The notes under the pieces were generated by a model, which saw only the letters and a list, made by a program, of their open reading frames with translations, searched no databases and was not told the DNA's origin. Position numbers and translations under genes: made by a program. Source: Deltaproteobacteria bacterium (GTDB taxonomy: Bacteria > Desulfobacterota > Syntrophia > Syntrophales > UBA2210). Taken from it: 37,238 nt of DNA. Of the stretch, positions 16,362 through 24,195 are shown piece by piece. Location: contig JAFDBG010000006.1 of assembly GCA_019313385.1 (NCBI GenBank), positions 1-37,238 on the forward strand, read 5' to 3'. The stretch's first letter is position 1. Each line of letters opens with the position of its first letter.

Positions 16362-16643
16362 ATGATCTTGAAAAAAGCAGGTATTGTCAAATCAATCCAC
16401 GACCAGCTTGGTCTTCCTAAGAACAGATCCACAGACATATTCGAATCCGTCCTGGAGATAATAAAGCAATCACTTGTGAAGGGTGAGGAGGTGAAGATCA
16501 GCGGATTCGGGAAGTTCTACGTTATTGATAAGAAAGCCAGAAACGGAAGAAATCCTCACACAGGAGAACATATGATTATTGAGCCAAGGAGGATTGTTTC
16601 TTTCAGGTACTCTTCAAGGGCAAGGCGTGGGCTCAACGGTTGA
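16362..16643 (+). CDS. HU/IHF family DNA-binding protein (IHF alpha-like)
   Basis: A 93-residue nucleoid protein. The two N-terminal helices are followed by the typical GEEVKISGFGKF (about residues 43-54), the DNA-bending arm with ARNGRNPHTGE and the proline of IIEPRRIVSFR at its turn. The R-N-P-x-T-G-E arm and length are typical of IHF alpha-like proteins. I start at the ATG at 16362, eleven bases after a GGAGG site; the GTG at 16350 overlaps that site and is unlikely. It stands apart from pheT, where ihfA is often found, so it may be an extra HU/IHF copy linked with the accessory region. Confidence 0.88.
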   Translation: MILKKAGIVKSIHDQLGLPKNRSTDIFESVLEIIKQSLVKGEEVKISGFGKFYVIDKKARNGRNPHTGEHMIIEPRRIVSFRYSSRARRGLNG

Positions 16644-16723
16644 TGGACATCATAAGGGGAAAACAATCAAATTGAACCGGGAAAAAAGGTTGGGGGCCAC
16701 CCCTTCAAGATAAAGAGAATACT

Positions 16724-16963
16724 ATGCCAAAGGAAAAAACATTTGCCATGGCATTGTTGTTAGCGGGTTTATTTCTTCTGATAATTCCTTTATTCTTTTA
16801 TGAATATTTCCCGTCAGCTCTTCTTATTGCAAGATGGCAATTATGTGTGACAGGGGAAGGCTGTGAACGTATCAGTATCTTCTGGACCGATTTTGTAATA
16901 GTCGGATTCCTGATGATTGGAGGGAGCATGTGGTTAAGGAGAAGATTAAAAAAAAGAAGGTGA
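16724..16963 (+). CDS. Small membrane protein
   Basis: 79 residues with two membrane helices (about residues 7-26 and 53-70), a short loop between them containing two cysteines (LCVTGEGCER), and a strongly basic end (RRRLKKRR). With the basic tail in the cytoplasm the Cys pair would face the periplasm. I do not recognise the family. It is followed 23 bases later by a DUF6485-like gene, and the two may be co-transcribed. Confidence 0.6.
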   Translation: MPKEKTFAMALLLAGLFLLIIPLFFYEYFPSALLIARWQLCVTGEGCERISIFWTDFVIVGFLMIGGSMWLRRRLKKRR

Positions 16964-16986
16964 TCTCTGAAAATTGGAGTATGGAT

Positions 16987-17190
16987 ATGGAATGCAAGAA
17001 GGAAAAGAATCTGGAGCAGTGCAACTGCACTTATGAACCATGCAGCCGCAAGGGAACATGTTGTGACTGTATACGCTTTCACCTGAAAATGCGTGAGCTT
17101 CCCGGCTGTTGCTTCGACAAGGAAGCGGAAAGCACTTACGACCGGACTTTTGAACACTTCGCTCGCCTGGTTATGGAAAACAGGCTGTGA
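16987..17190 (+). CDS. Cys-rich DUF6485-like protein
   Basis: 67 residues with nine cysteines, mostly in the order C-x8-C-x-C-x4-C-x5-CC-x-C and a later CC pair (MECKKEKNLEQCNCTYEPCS; TCCDCIRFH; LPGCCF). This is the pattern I remember for the DUF6485 family of small metal-binding-like proteins. I start at the ATG at 16987, seven bases after GGAG; upstream in-frame starts (16930, 16981) lack a spaced ribosome site. The last 13 codons are duplicated as a fragment at 25285-25326, next to lpdA. Metal binding is inference; function is unknown. Confidence 0.75.
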   Translation: MECKKEKNLEQCNCTYEPCSRKGTCCDCIRFHLKMRELPGCCFDKEAESTYDRTFEHFARLVMENRL

Positions 17191-17277
17191 GGATACAGGG
17201 ACTTTCTCAATCAAATCCTACATATGAATCGTCTGACCATCCACCGCACGCATCTGCTCCATCACCACCTCGGATAT
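17149..17277. repeat. Left copy of a diverged direct repeat flanking the 17-25 kb island
   Basis: 129 bases match 25285-25414 in the same orientation, about 83% identical by hand alignment (about 21 mismatches and one gap). This copy contains the intact 3' end of the DUF6485-like gene (plus strand) followed by the last codons of an lpd gene (minus strand). In the right copy the roles are reversed: the lpd gene is intact and the DUF6485-like gene is a fragment. Confidence 0.85.
17218..17277 (-). pseudogene. 3' remnant of a dihydrolipoamide dehydrogenase gene
   Basis: Read on the minus strand this encodes ISEVVMEQMRAVDGQTIHM and a TAG stop, matching the end of the intact lpdA at 25355 (ISEAIQEQMRAVDGKPIHM). 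A stop codon appears within a few codons upstream, so only the tail survives. It faces the DUF6485-like gene exactly as the intact lpdA faces its own fragment of that gene. The 123 bases from 17278 to the ResB stop hold nothing I recognise. Confidence 0.75.
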
Positions 17278-17400
17278 TGAGTATATCTTTCAACATCTGT
17301 TCCGACAGGAACCGTGCATACCATCAGAGGATAGAGAAATAGTTTTGGGTGTGATTTCCTGTCTGCTAATTGCTGTGGGCCACTGCTTCGCGGTATCCTT

Positions 17401-18168
17401 TCAGGAAAGTCTCTTAGATAATTCTAAACTAGAGGGTCTGCTGCCGAGCATAAATAGAAGAAAAGCAACTACAATTCCAGCAGCACCGACAATAAAAATG
17501 TAGATTGCCGGGGATTTATTAATGATTACCAGGATCTGTTCATCCGACAATTCCTTTTCATTCATACCGACATGAAAGCTGTATCCCATTGAGAAGTCCG
17601 GTTTCATCGATTCGGGATATATTGTTGCGATCTCACCTGCTAAATCCTTGATGGTGATGGATGCCCGGGTGCCCATGCGAATCTTTTTGCCGGCAATATC
17701 AAGCTGAATCCGTTGAAGCATCACGGGTTCCAGAGATAGCTGAGTCCCCGTCAGTTGGCCGACAGCGCCCTTTTCCAAAATGAGGGTTTCTGAGCTTCCC
17801 GTACACTCATAGACAAGATGACCGGAAAGAAACAGCAAAAAACTGAGATGAAAGAGAATAATGCCGACCTTTTTTATTGTCATTCCAGATTGCTTTGTGT
17901 TTTTTATGTATGCCCATGTGCATAAACATGTATTGATGCCGAGCACCAACAGCACGGCAAAGAGGACAAAGATCCAGACATACAAAATGGGCCGATCACG
18001 ATACAGGGCCAGCCATTCGAACAACAACATAAAATTAAGGGTATGGAAGTCATCGGAGTTAATATCTACGATGATCGCACCGGCAAACAACAGCACCGAT
18101 GCTGCCAGCAGCAGGTAGAGACCTGGCTTAATCTGTGAAAGAAAGGTCCACGCTCCCCGTCTGCTCAT
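17401..18168 (-). CDS. ResB/CcsB-like membrane protein, short form
   Basis: 255 residues with four membrane helices (about 16-34, 61-80, 102-118, 221-241) and one periplasmic domain (about 125-218). This is the layout of ResB/CcsB, the partner of CcsA in system II cytochrome c maturation, but at little over half the usual length. FLSQIKPGLYLLLAASVLLF is a typical ResB opening, and two histidines (H107, H117) lie in the third helix, where ResB proteins carry heme ligands. The ATG at 18168 overlaps the CcsA-like stop (ATGA) and has GGAG seven bases upstream; the frame continues 91 codons further up but only as a shadow of the ccsA gene. It is the last gene of the minus-strand island. Confidence 0.75.
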   Translation of the reverse strand: MSRRGAWTFLSQIKPGLYLLLAASVLLFAGAIIVDINSDDFHTLNFMLLFEWLALYRDRPILYVWIFVLFAVLLVLGINTCLCTWAYIKNTKQSGMTIKKVGIILFHLSFLLFLSGHLVYECTGSSETLILEKGAVGQLTGTQLSLEPVMLQRIQLDIAGKKIRMGTRASITIKDLAGEIATIYPESMKPDFSMGYSFHVGMNEKELSDEQILVIINKSPAIYIFIVGAAGIVVAFLLFMLGSRPSSLELSKRLS

Positions 18169-18914
18169 ATCAGCACTCCCAGAAGTTCGATAATTTGATG
18201 ATGGTACACCATAAAAACAACGGGGATGATCCCGACTATCGTAATCAGTGCCTTCGATTTCGTATTCATACCGACATATCGTAAATGGATTGCCGCGCCG
18301 TAGAAACACCAGATGGACGCGCTCGACAGGTGACGGGTGCTCCATGAGAATGGATAGGACCACCCGATAAAGGCCCAAATCGCTCCGAGAATCTGGCACA
18401 GGGTAAATATCACAAAGCCCCACAGCACCAGCCTGTTCCAAGACTCATTGACAGAAGAATTTACCAAGAGTGCTGCAAAGGCTAACGCACCTGACATCAG
18501 GAAAAATGCCGCGCTTACGCCTTCACTTAAAAAAAAGAACGACGCAACCATAACCTTCGTTTTAATAGATGGCATCGGGGGATCGGTTTGGACAATGACG
18601 GCAATAAAAGTTACCAGTAACAGCACTCCCATAACTGTCATGGCCTCATTCCTGCCCTTTCCCCGTATAACCGGATAGGCCAAAAGTGCCATCACAGCCG
18701 GGATCAGGCGAAGTTCATCAAGCATCGGAAATAAGTACCAATCGCCCCCGATGTAACCAAGAGATATGAGGGCGACCAGATTAACGACGAACCCCGCCAT
18801 TATCAGAAATGAGCCGAAATGGCGCACACGAAAGAAAGTCAGAACGGTAGACATGGCATAGAGAACCAGCGCCGCAACCATGCAATATTCAAAAAACCCG
18901 GAATTTAAGTCCAT
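18165..18914 (-). CDS. CcsA/ResC-like (cytochrome c assembly family) membrane protein, variant
   Basis: 249 residues, about eight membrane helices, related to CcsA/CcmC heme-handling proteins. The WWD region is recognisable at residues 177-212 (GAIWAFIGWSYPFSWSTRHL then IWCFYGAAIHLR), but the core W-G-x-Y-W-S-W-D-P-K-E is changed to W-S-Y-P-F-S-W-S-T-R-H, losing the second Trp and the Asp. The first conserved His, normally before the WWD helix, is also absent (VMVASFFFLSEGVSAAFFLM), while the last (H210) remains. It is coupled to the ResB-like gene by a 4-base overlap and follows the SUOX-like lipoprotein gene by 27 bases. It is probably not a standard cytochrome c synthetase. Confidence 0.75.
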   Translation of the reverse strand: MDLNSGFFEYCMVAALVLYAMSTVLTFFRVRHFGSFLIMAGFVVNLVALISLGYIGGDWYLFPMLDELRLIPAVMALLAYPVIRGKGRNEAMTVMGVLLLVTFIAVIVQTDPPMPSIKTKVMVASFFFLSEGVSAAFFLMSGALAFAALLVNSSVNESWNRLVLWGFVIFTLCQILGAIWAFIGWSYPFSWSTRHLSSASIWCFYGAAIHLRYVGMNTKSKALITIVGIIPVVFMVYHHQIIELLGVLI

Positions 18915-18941
18915 ATTTTGTAGAATCGAATTATTTCAACA

Positions 18942-20090
18942 TCATCTCAGACTGATCACCTCAATCTTCTGTACCGACTTGACATGTCGGTCAGCGGAAA
19001 GATCATCAGATGTTACTAAGAAAAAACGGCCCCTTTTCTTGACTTTCTCTCCTGCCATCATGTCGCCGATAATAATGTTTTTCCCCGCCGGGGACATAAA
19101 CAGCTCACCATAAGACAATAATGTGCGATACCCGTCAGGCGCGGAAATAATAATCGCTGAATCGAGGTCCCGCTGTATCCCCGCCTCCTCAAGTAACTGT
19201 ACAAGAGAAACTCCTTCGAACAGCTTCAGACCATGGTATCCTTGCCCATCACCTACTTCCTTAAAAAGAGTTACGGTACGATCAATAGCAGGCAAAGCAT
19301 CAAAGGTCATTGATTTGACTCCGTAACCCGAAACCGTAAATTGTGGAGCAAAAAGGCCTTTCTGCTTTTGTTGAGGAACCTTGGGATGTAAATCCACAAC
19401 CTCGATAGAGGCTATTCCCTCCAGAGATCGATCCGAGTAAAAATCAGAAGCAAGAACAAGTTTTGGAAACCCTACTTTACGTTCGAGCTGTTCGAGCCAA
19501 GGATGGAATTTCTTCGGGATCTTATCCTTTTCATGGTGGGGAATAATGGGACATGCCTCAAATGCGATGATGACATTCGAAGGATTTCGATAAAAAATCT
19601 CTCCCCAGGAAAGAACAATCTTTTGTCCCTTTTTGTCCTTTACAACAATGGCAAGATCAAGGTCCTTGTTGAAGTCGGGATTTTTTTTCTTTATACCCGC
19701 AAATTCAAGCAAAGATCTGAGCGCGGGACCACGATAAGTGAAAGCTCCATGGTACCGACCATCCCGTGATACTTCATTCAATCTGACTTCGCTACACTCG
19801 AAGCGGTTAAGATCCTTCGCCGACAGGGACACGGCTTGTCCTACCTCACCCGTTATCAGTAAATCTTTGCCGGTCAGCAGATGGTCCCGGGGTTCCATCA
19901 GCGCGAGTTTCTGCGATAGATTGCTGATTTCTTCGTGCACCCGCGACAATTCCTTACTGACTTCTCTGTCACCCGGCGAATCCTGGCATCCGAAAACGAG
20001 CAAGAGAACTAACATAGAGCACAGCATTGACAAGACACCGCATGTCCTGTCTTTAATCTTTAAAAAATATTGTTTTCCCCTCTTTTCCAT
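18942..20090 (-). CDS. Lipoprotein with two SUOX-like (oxidoreductase molybdopterin-binding fold) domains
   Basis: 382 residues. A signal segment ends in the lipobox V-F-G-C (lipidated Cys at residue 35), followed by a short coiled-coil-like stretch (about 44-68), then two repeats of about 130-160 residues. Each repeat has the order YHGAFTYRGPALRSLLEFAG or YHGLKLFEGVSLVQLLEEAG, an I-x-V/I-S-A-x-D-G-Y-like strand, L-S-(W/Y)-G-E-(I/L)-F, and a final K-x-x-x-I-x-V-I. This is the style of the Oxidored_molyb fold, but the molybdenum-ligating Cys is not apparent in either repeat. It starts 4 bases after exbD and should sit in the periplasm, membrane-attached. Function is unknown; oxyanion or cofactor binding is a guess. 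Confidence 0.7.
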   Translation of the reverse strand: MEKRGKQYFLKIKDRTCGVLSMLCSMLVLLLVFGCQDSPGDREVSKELSRVHEEISNLSQKLALMEPRDHLLTGKDLLITGEVGQAVSLSAKDLNRFECSEVRLNEVSRDGRYHGAFTYRGPALRSLLEFAGIKKKNPDFNKDLDLAIVVKDKKGQKIVLSWGEIFYRNPSNVIIAFEACPIIPHHEKDKIPKKFHPWLEQLERKVGFPKLVLASDFYSDRSLEGIASIEVVDLHPKVPQQKQKGLFAPQFTVSGYGVKSMTFDALPAIDRTVTLFKEVGDGQGYHGLKLFEGVSLVQLLEEAGIQRDLDSAIIISAPDGYRTLLSYGELFMSPAGKNIIIGDMMAGEKVKKRGRFFLVTSDDLSADRHVKSVQKIEVISLR

Positions 20091-20094
20091 ATGT

Positions 20095-20493
20095 TCACGT
20101 CCTTTCCGTGGCAATTGTGAATGTAGATGCGCCGGCACGCCTGACTTCGTCAATGACTTTGACCAGAAGACTCAGAGGTATCGTTTCGTCAGCTTTGATT
20201 GTGACAGGACAATCGGGAAACCTCATAAGTTCACGGCGCAATTTGTTGCAGATCTCTTCCATTAAAACTTTCCTGTCTCCTATATAGAGCCCGCCCTTTT
20301 CGGTCACCAGGAGAATGATTTCTTCTATGGTCGCCGCATCGGATGTTGCGGATGTGGGCAGCGCCACTTCTATGGAAGACGACACCATAATACGCGAAGT
20401 GACCATAAAAAACAGGAGGAGTATAAAAACGACATCGACGAGCGGCGCGATATTTGTGTGGAGAAGGACTCGTTTCCTTCTTTCAAATTCCAT
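20095..20493 (-). CDS. exbD: Biopolymer transport protein ExbD
   Basis: A 132-residue ExbD/TolR protein with one N-terminal membrane helix (about residues 16-36). The essential Asp is in LVDVVFILLLFFMVT, and a periplasmic domain follows with the usual ending segments ADETIPLSLLVKVIDEVRRAG. With ExbB it forms the proton-driven motor that energises TonB. Its ATG has AGGGGAG upstream and overlaps the exbB 3' end by 11 bases. Confidence 0.92.
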   Translation of the reverse strand: MEFERRKRVLLHTNIAPLVDVVFILLLFFMVTSRIMVSSSIEVALPTSATSDAATIEEIILLVTEKGGLYIGDRKVLMEEICNKLRRELMRFPDCPVTIKADETIPLSLLVKVIDEVRRAGASTFTIATERT

Positions 20494-21028
20494 CCCGTTC
20501 TCCCCTGGCGTGTTGAAATACCACCCCCTTCATCCTGAGTGATATATCTTCTAATTGTCCTTCAAGATATAGATAGGCGACTTCTACAGGAATTGCCACT
20601 AGCAGACCGGCCGCTGTCGTTATCAATGCCTCCCAGATACCTCCGGCGAGATACGCCACGTTAGTAGCACCGTTCTGGATGGCTATCATGCGGAAACATT
20701 CAATCATGCCAAGCACTGTCCCCGTCAATCCCAGCAGCGGAGTGATAGCCGCAACCAAAGAAAGTACACCGACTCCCTTCTCGAGCGAATGTAACTCACG
20801 TCCGCCAATCAGAGATATCTCTTTTTCTTCCGCCCCGTTCACCAAGGCGCCCAGCATCTGTCTTATCTGTTCGGGTTTTGATTCCAAAAGCTCATTCAGA
20901 GGCCGTCCGAGTTGCTGGATCAGGGTTTTGAACATCACTGCTTTATAAATGGTAATAGCCAGGGCAAGCACCGAGCAAAACAGAATAGGCCACATCAGCG
21001 GACCACCCTTCAGAAAAAAATCTACCAT
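20483..21028 (-). CDS. exbB: Biopolymer transport protein ExbB (MotA/TolQ/ExbB proton channel)
   Basis: A 181-residue three-helix proton channel subunit. The conserved segments VAAITPLLGLTGTVLGMIE and GIWEALITTAAGLLVAIPVE are clear. I prefer the ATG at 21028, preceded by GAGGTG at the right distance; a GTG at 21037 would overlap both that ribosome site and the tonB stop. It lies between tonB and exbD in a set of coupled genes and partners them. Confidence 0.92.
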   Translation of the reverse strand: MVDFFLKGGPLMWPILFCSVLALAITIYKAVMFKTLIQQLGRPLNELLESKPEQIRQMLGALVNGAEEKEISLIGGRELHSLEKGVGVLSLVAAITPLLGLTGTVLGMIECFRMIAIQNGATNVAYLAGGIWEALITTAAGLLVAIPVEVAYLYLEGQLEDISLRMKGVVFQHARGERDGI

Positions 21029-21033
21029 ATCTG

Positions 21034-21783
21034 TCACCTCAGTTTAAACCGAATTGGCAACATCGCTTTGCATGCAACGGGTCTGCCGTTTCTTCGTGCC
21101 GCGATAAATAACGAATTTTTGACTGCTGCTATCGCCGCGTCGTCAAAACCAGTGCCACTCGTTTCTAGAATTTCAACATCAATCAATTCGCCCACCTCGT
21201 CAATTGTCAACATCAGAACAACGACACCGGTTTTGCGTAACCGTCGTTCCTTGAACGGATATTCAGGCAGCATTCGCTTCAAAAAACGCGGACCCTCGGC
21301 GGAGCCGAAGGCAACTTCGAGCGGCGGATCTGTTACTGTTTCCTGTATGCTGGGACCGGCAACCGACGGCCTCTGTGCCGGCGCTTCCTGATGTTGCATA
21401 CTATACTCAGGCACAACGTGTTTCGCCACAACATCAATTTCGGGTTTACTTTTGGGCGGCACCGGGGATCGCAGAATCTTTGTTTCGGGTTTCGCGTCTT
21501 TTACAGGCTTCTCTTTCTTCGGCGGCTTTTTCCGCACCACCTCTTCCCTGCGCACCTTTTCTATCGCTGGTTTCTCCGGTTGCACCACGCATGGCGGGGG
21601 TTGAGCTTTTTCCTTCTTCTCAGGAGGAACCTCTTGTTTAACCGAATTCACCGCGATTCCCGTTCTCTCGGTAACAACAAAGACAACCCTCTTCACCTCA
21701 CCCTCGATGTGCCCTTGTAAGGGACACAGCATAAGGGCAAAATGAAAAACAAGAGCAATGATCACACACTGCCTGAAGGTCAT
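21034..21783 (-). CDS. tonB: Energy transducer TonB
   Basis: 249 residues with the three TonB parts. First comes an N-terminal membrane anchor with a His (CVIIALVFHFALMLCPL), then a Pro/Lys/Glu-rich periplasmic linker (about residues 50-150). Last is the C-terminal domain with LPEYPFKERRLRKTGVVVLM and the L-I-D-V-E-I-L-E-(T/S)-S-G-x-G-F-D-D-A-A block typical of TonB. It lies 90 bases downstream of the TonB-dependent receptor gene and overlaps exbB. This is a dedicated TonB-ExbB-ExbD set for the adjacent receptor. Confidence 0.92.
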   Translation of the reverse strand: MTFRQCVIIALVFHFALMLCPLQGHIEGEVKRVVFVVTERTGIAVNSVKQEVPPEKKEKAQPPPCVVQPEKPAIEKVRREEVVRKKPPKKEKPVKDAKPETKILRSPVPPKSKPEIDVVAKHVVPEYSMQHQEAPAQRPSVAGPSIQETVTDPPLEVAFGSAEGPRFLKRMLPEYPFKERRLRKTGVVVLMLTIDEVGELIDVEILETSGTGFDDAAIAAVKNSLFIAARRNGRPVACKAMLPIRFKLR

Positions 21784-21873
21784 TACATATCTCTCAAACC
21801 GTTACTCAACGCTGTTTTTAAAGACTTCGGTCGTCTCCATTCCTGGGGACGGCCGAAGAAGAGCAACCGGGGT

Positions 21874-23937
21874 TTAAAACTTTGCCGTCAGGCCGCAGAT
21901 AACACTTCTCCCCTCACCAGGAAAGCCATATTGCTCTTCGTATGCATAATCACAGAGGTTATTGCCGGCCACGTACAATTCGAAATATTTCGATACGGGC
22001 TGTGTAATTCGAGCGCCGAAGAGCCAGTAATTATCGGCCTCATTTGTAAGCGTCGGATACTTGGACGTAGGAAGATCGGAATAGATCTCCGCTCGATAAA
22101 CCCCCGTCATGTCGACTCGTGTCTTGAATCTGGGCACCGTATACTGGATCGCGAACTTGAGCGCATGTTCGGGAACATCAGTAACATTGTCAGTCAAGCG
22201 GCCGTCGCTTCTGTCCCGCGCGTCCGTGTAGGTATATCCCGCGTTCAATGTCAGATCGTCGATGGGAGAAATAAATGTGTTGAACTCAACCCCTGACATA
22301 GTGATCTTTCCCCAGTTCATATAATCATTGTCGCCATAGGGACCGTCGCGGCTGATCCAGTCCGAAACGTCGTGATGGAAAAGAGAAAGCTCAGCGCTTA
22401 TAAACTCAAAGAAGGTCCGTGAAATCCCCAGTGTATAGTTGATGCTCTGTTCCTCGTTCAGTTCCTGGTTTCCTGATTTTCCATAGAGTTCACTCAGAGT
22501 GGGGAAACGGGTCTTCTGTGCCACTGAACCGAACAGTTTGGTTGAATCGGCAAAGGTATAAACCATACCAATCATGGGATTAACAGCCTTCTTCGTCCCC
22601 GGTGTCGTCGAATCTTCCACCACCTGATCATAATCGCCGTTCTCTTGGGCATCTGTAACATCGAACCAGTCGTAGCTGACCCCCACCACGATAGAAAGAT
22701 TCTTTATCATGGCGAATTCATTCTCGATAGCTATTGATCCCGTATTCGACTTTGATTCTTCAAAGGGCAGATAGGCATCATCACGCTGCTCATGTGAATC
22801 AACTGTGTAGTGAAGGGCGCAGCTCAACGTATCCCATTCGGTGGCCTTGTAATCGGCAAGAAGGCTGCCTCCGGCCATGTAGTCTTTATAGGTACTCTCG
22901 GACATAGGAGTTGAATAGGTAGGATCCGTATAGGAGACATAATCATCTGTGTGGTTGTGGTAAAAAAGCTTTTCCCGCAGCGTCAGTTTACCGGTAATTT
23001 TCTGTCTGCCGCTCAGGTCGATCCCCCAGTCATCGTAGTTTTCACTCCGGGCCAGTTGTGAAAAAGCAGGTTTTGTAGGGCTCGCTGTATTATGTTTGTT
23101 TTCACGGATTGACAGCGGCATCCCCTTTTCCGACTGAATGACATGAAGATTGACGTAGTATTTTGAATCGGCTGTCGGTTCAAGACCGAACTTTGCCCAG
23201 AAGGCATCGGTCCTGGAATCGGAATTGTTGCGAACTCCACCATCTTCCAGAATGGCATATGCCTTGCCTTTCTTATTCCCATACCACCCCACCACTGGAT
23301 CGAAACCGTTTGCCATATCCCATCCATCGGTCTCCTGGTGTGAGTAATTCAGCCAGTAGCTGAATTTTCCTATCTTCATTCCATTGTAAACGGATTCTTT
23401 ATTATAATGATTCTCGCCGAACTCCACGTTTGCCCCTATCGCAGGTTTTTCGGTTGGCGCCTTGGTTACAACATTGATGACACCCGCCTCGGCGTTGGCC
23501 CCGTAGAGAACGGAGGCGGCACCCTTTATCACCTCGATCTTTGCCACGATATCGGTCGGTATCTGATTCAGGTCGAGCTTCCCATACTTGGTCTCGTAGT
23601 AGGGGACACCATCGATAAGAACCAGCACCTTGTGTTGCTTAAATCCGTGCATATAGATTTCCGGCTCCGATTTCCGACCGGTAACAACGTAAAGACCGGG
23701 CACGTGATTAAGGGCCTCGGAAACGGTCGTACTGTTCGTTGCCTGGATTTCCTCGGCCGTGATTGTATTCGTCACGGCTATGTCACGAACAGCCGATGCT
23801 TTTCCTGATACGACAATTTCTCCCAAGTCGTATACTTCATAGTCTTTCGCATCTGCATTTTCGTCGCACCAACCGGGATTCGAAAATAACGATAAGGTAA
23901 AAACTAATAGCAGTGCCGATAAAAGTCTTACATTCAT
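21874..23937 (-). CDS. TonB-dependent outer membrane receptor
   Basis: 687 residues. A signal peptide (about 1-24) is followed by a TonB-box-like EIVVSG (about 40-45), a plug domain with the conserved SEALNHVPGLYV and IEVIKGAASVLYGANAEAGV, and a 22-strand-type barrel ending in aromatic Phe (ICGLTAKF). The barrel is CirA/BtuB-like in length rather than a large siderophore receptor. The substrate cannot be read from the sequence. Divergent location next to a tungstate/molybdate-binding protein gene suggests a metal or oxyanion complex, which is inference. It has a strong ribosome site (GGAGGAGA) and a divergent regulatory region shared with wtpA. Confidence 0.92.
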   Translation of the reverse strand: MNVRLLSALLLVFTLSLFSNPGWCDENADAKDYEVYDLGEIVVSGKASAVRDIAVTNTITAEEIQATNSTTVSEALNHVPGLYVVTGRKSEPEIYMHGFKQHKVLVLIDGVPYYETKYGKLDLNQIPTDIVAKIEVIKGAASVLYGANAEAGVINVVTKAPTEKPAIGANVEFGENHYNKESVYNGMKIGKFSYWLNYSHQETDGWDMANGFDPVVGWYGNKKGKAYAILEDGGVRNNSDSRTDAFWAKFGLEPTADSKYYVNLHVIQSEKGMPLSIRENKHNTASPTKPAFSQLARSENYDDWGIDLSGRQKITGKLTLREKLFYHNHTDDYVSYTDPTYSTPMSESTYKDYMAGGSLLADYKATEWDTLSCALHYTVDSHEQRDDAYLPFEESKSNTGSIAIENEFAMIKNLSIVVGVSYDWFDVTDAQENGDYDQVVEDSTTPGTKKAVNPMIGMVYTFADSTKLFGSVAQKTRFPTLSELYGKSGNQELNEEQSINYTLGISRTFFEFISAELSLFHHDVSDWISRDGPYGDNDYMNWGKITMSGVEFNTFISPIDDLTLNAGYTYTDARDRSDGRLTDNVTDVPEHALKFAIQYTVPRFKTRVDMTGVYRAEIYSDLPTSKYPTLTNEADNYWLFGARITQPVSKYFELYVAGNNLCDYAYEEQYGFPGEGRSVICGLTAKF

Positions 23938-23997
23938 GAAAATATCTCCTCCTGTGTTTCTGAAATAGCCTTTCTGCTCTTATTTTTGAGCGGGGTG

Positions 23998-24025
23998 AAC
24001 ATATCATAACAAAACACGTTGTCAA
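23998..24025 (-). promoter_or_regulatory. Candidate promoter for the receptor-TonB-ExbBD operon
   Basis: On the minus strand TTGACA (24025-24020), 16-base spacer, TATGTT (24003-23998), 60 bases upstream of the receptor start. A match of six and four of six to the consensus. Confidence 0.45.
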
Positions 24026-24035
24026 GCCCTGAAAT

Positions 24036-24122
24036 GACATATTCTTACATTTATGGATTAAATATAATCGATGCTTACCTATAATAACCTACAGTACTTT
24101 ATATTGACATATGATTACAGTT
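24036..24122. promoter_or_regulatory. Two direct copies of a GACATAT-N2-TTACA motif, possible operators
   Basis: GACATATTCTTACATTT (24036-24052) and GACATATGATTACAGTTT (24106 onward; 14 of 17 aligned positions equal) lie exactly 70 bases apart, about seven helical turns, between the divergent receptor and wtpA genes. The second copy overlaps the candidate wtpA -35. This placement would suit a regulator acting on both genes. I cannot match it with confidence to ModE, Fur or another known site. Confidence 0.35.
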
Positions 24123-24132
24123 TGTGTATCTA
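24104..24132 (+). promoter_or_regulatory. Candidate promoter for wtpA
   Basis: A perfect TTGACA (24104-24109) with TATCTA (24127-24132) at 17 bases. The -10 is weak, which fits a promoter that needs an activator or is under tight control. Confidence 0.3.
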
Positions 24133-24195
24133 CGCTAAACGATTATTCTGATCTATTGAATAAAATAAGAAAGTAACAAAGAGAGGATATGTGGT

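Noticed and set aside
23938-24195. ModE-, Fur- or TunR-type operator in the receptor-wtpA gap
   Set aside because: Several TATAT/ATATG pieces exist, but none forms a convincing symmetric site of a known regulator; only the direct repeat was kept as an observation.
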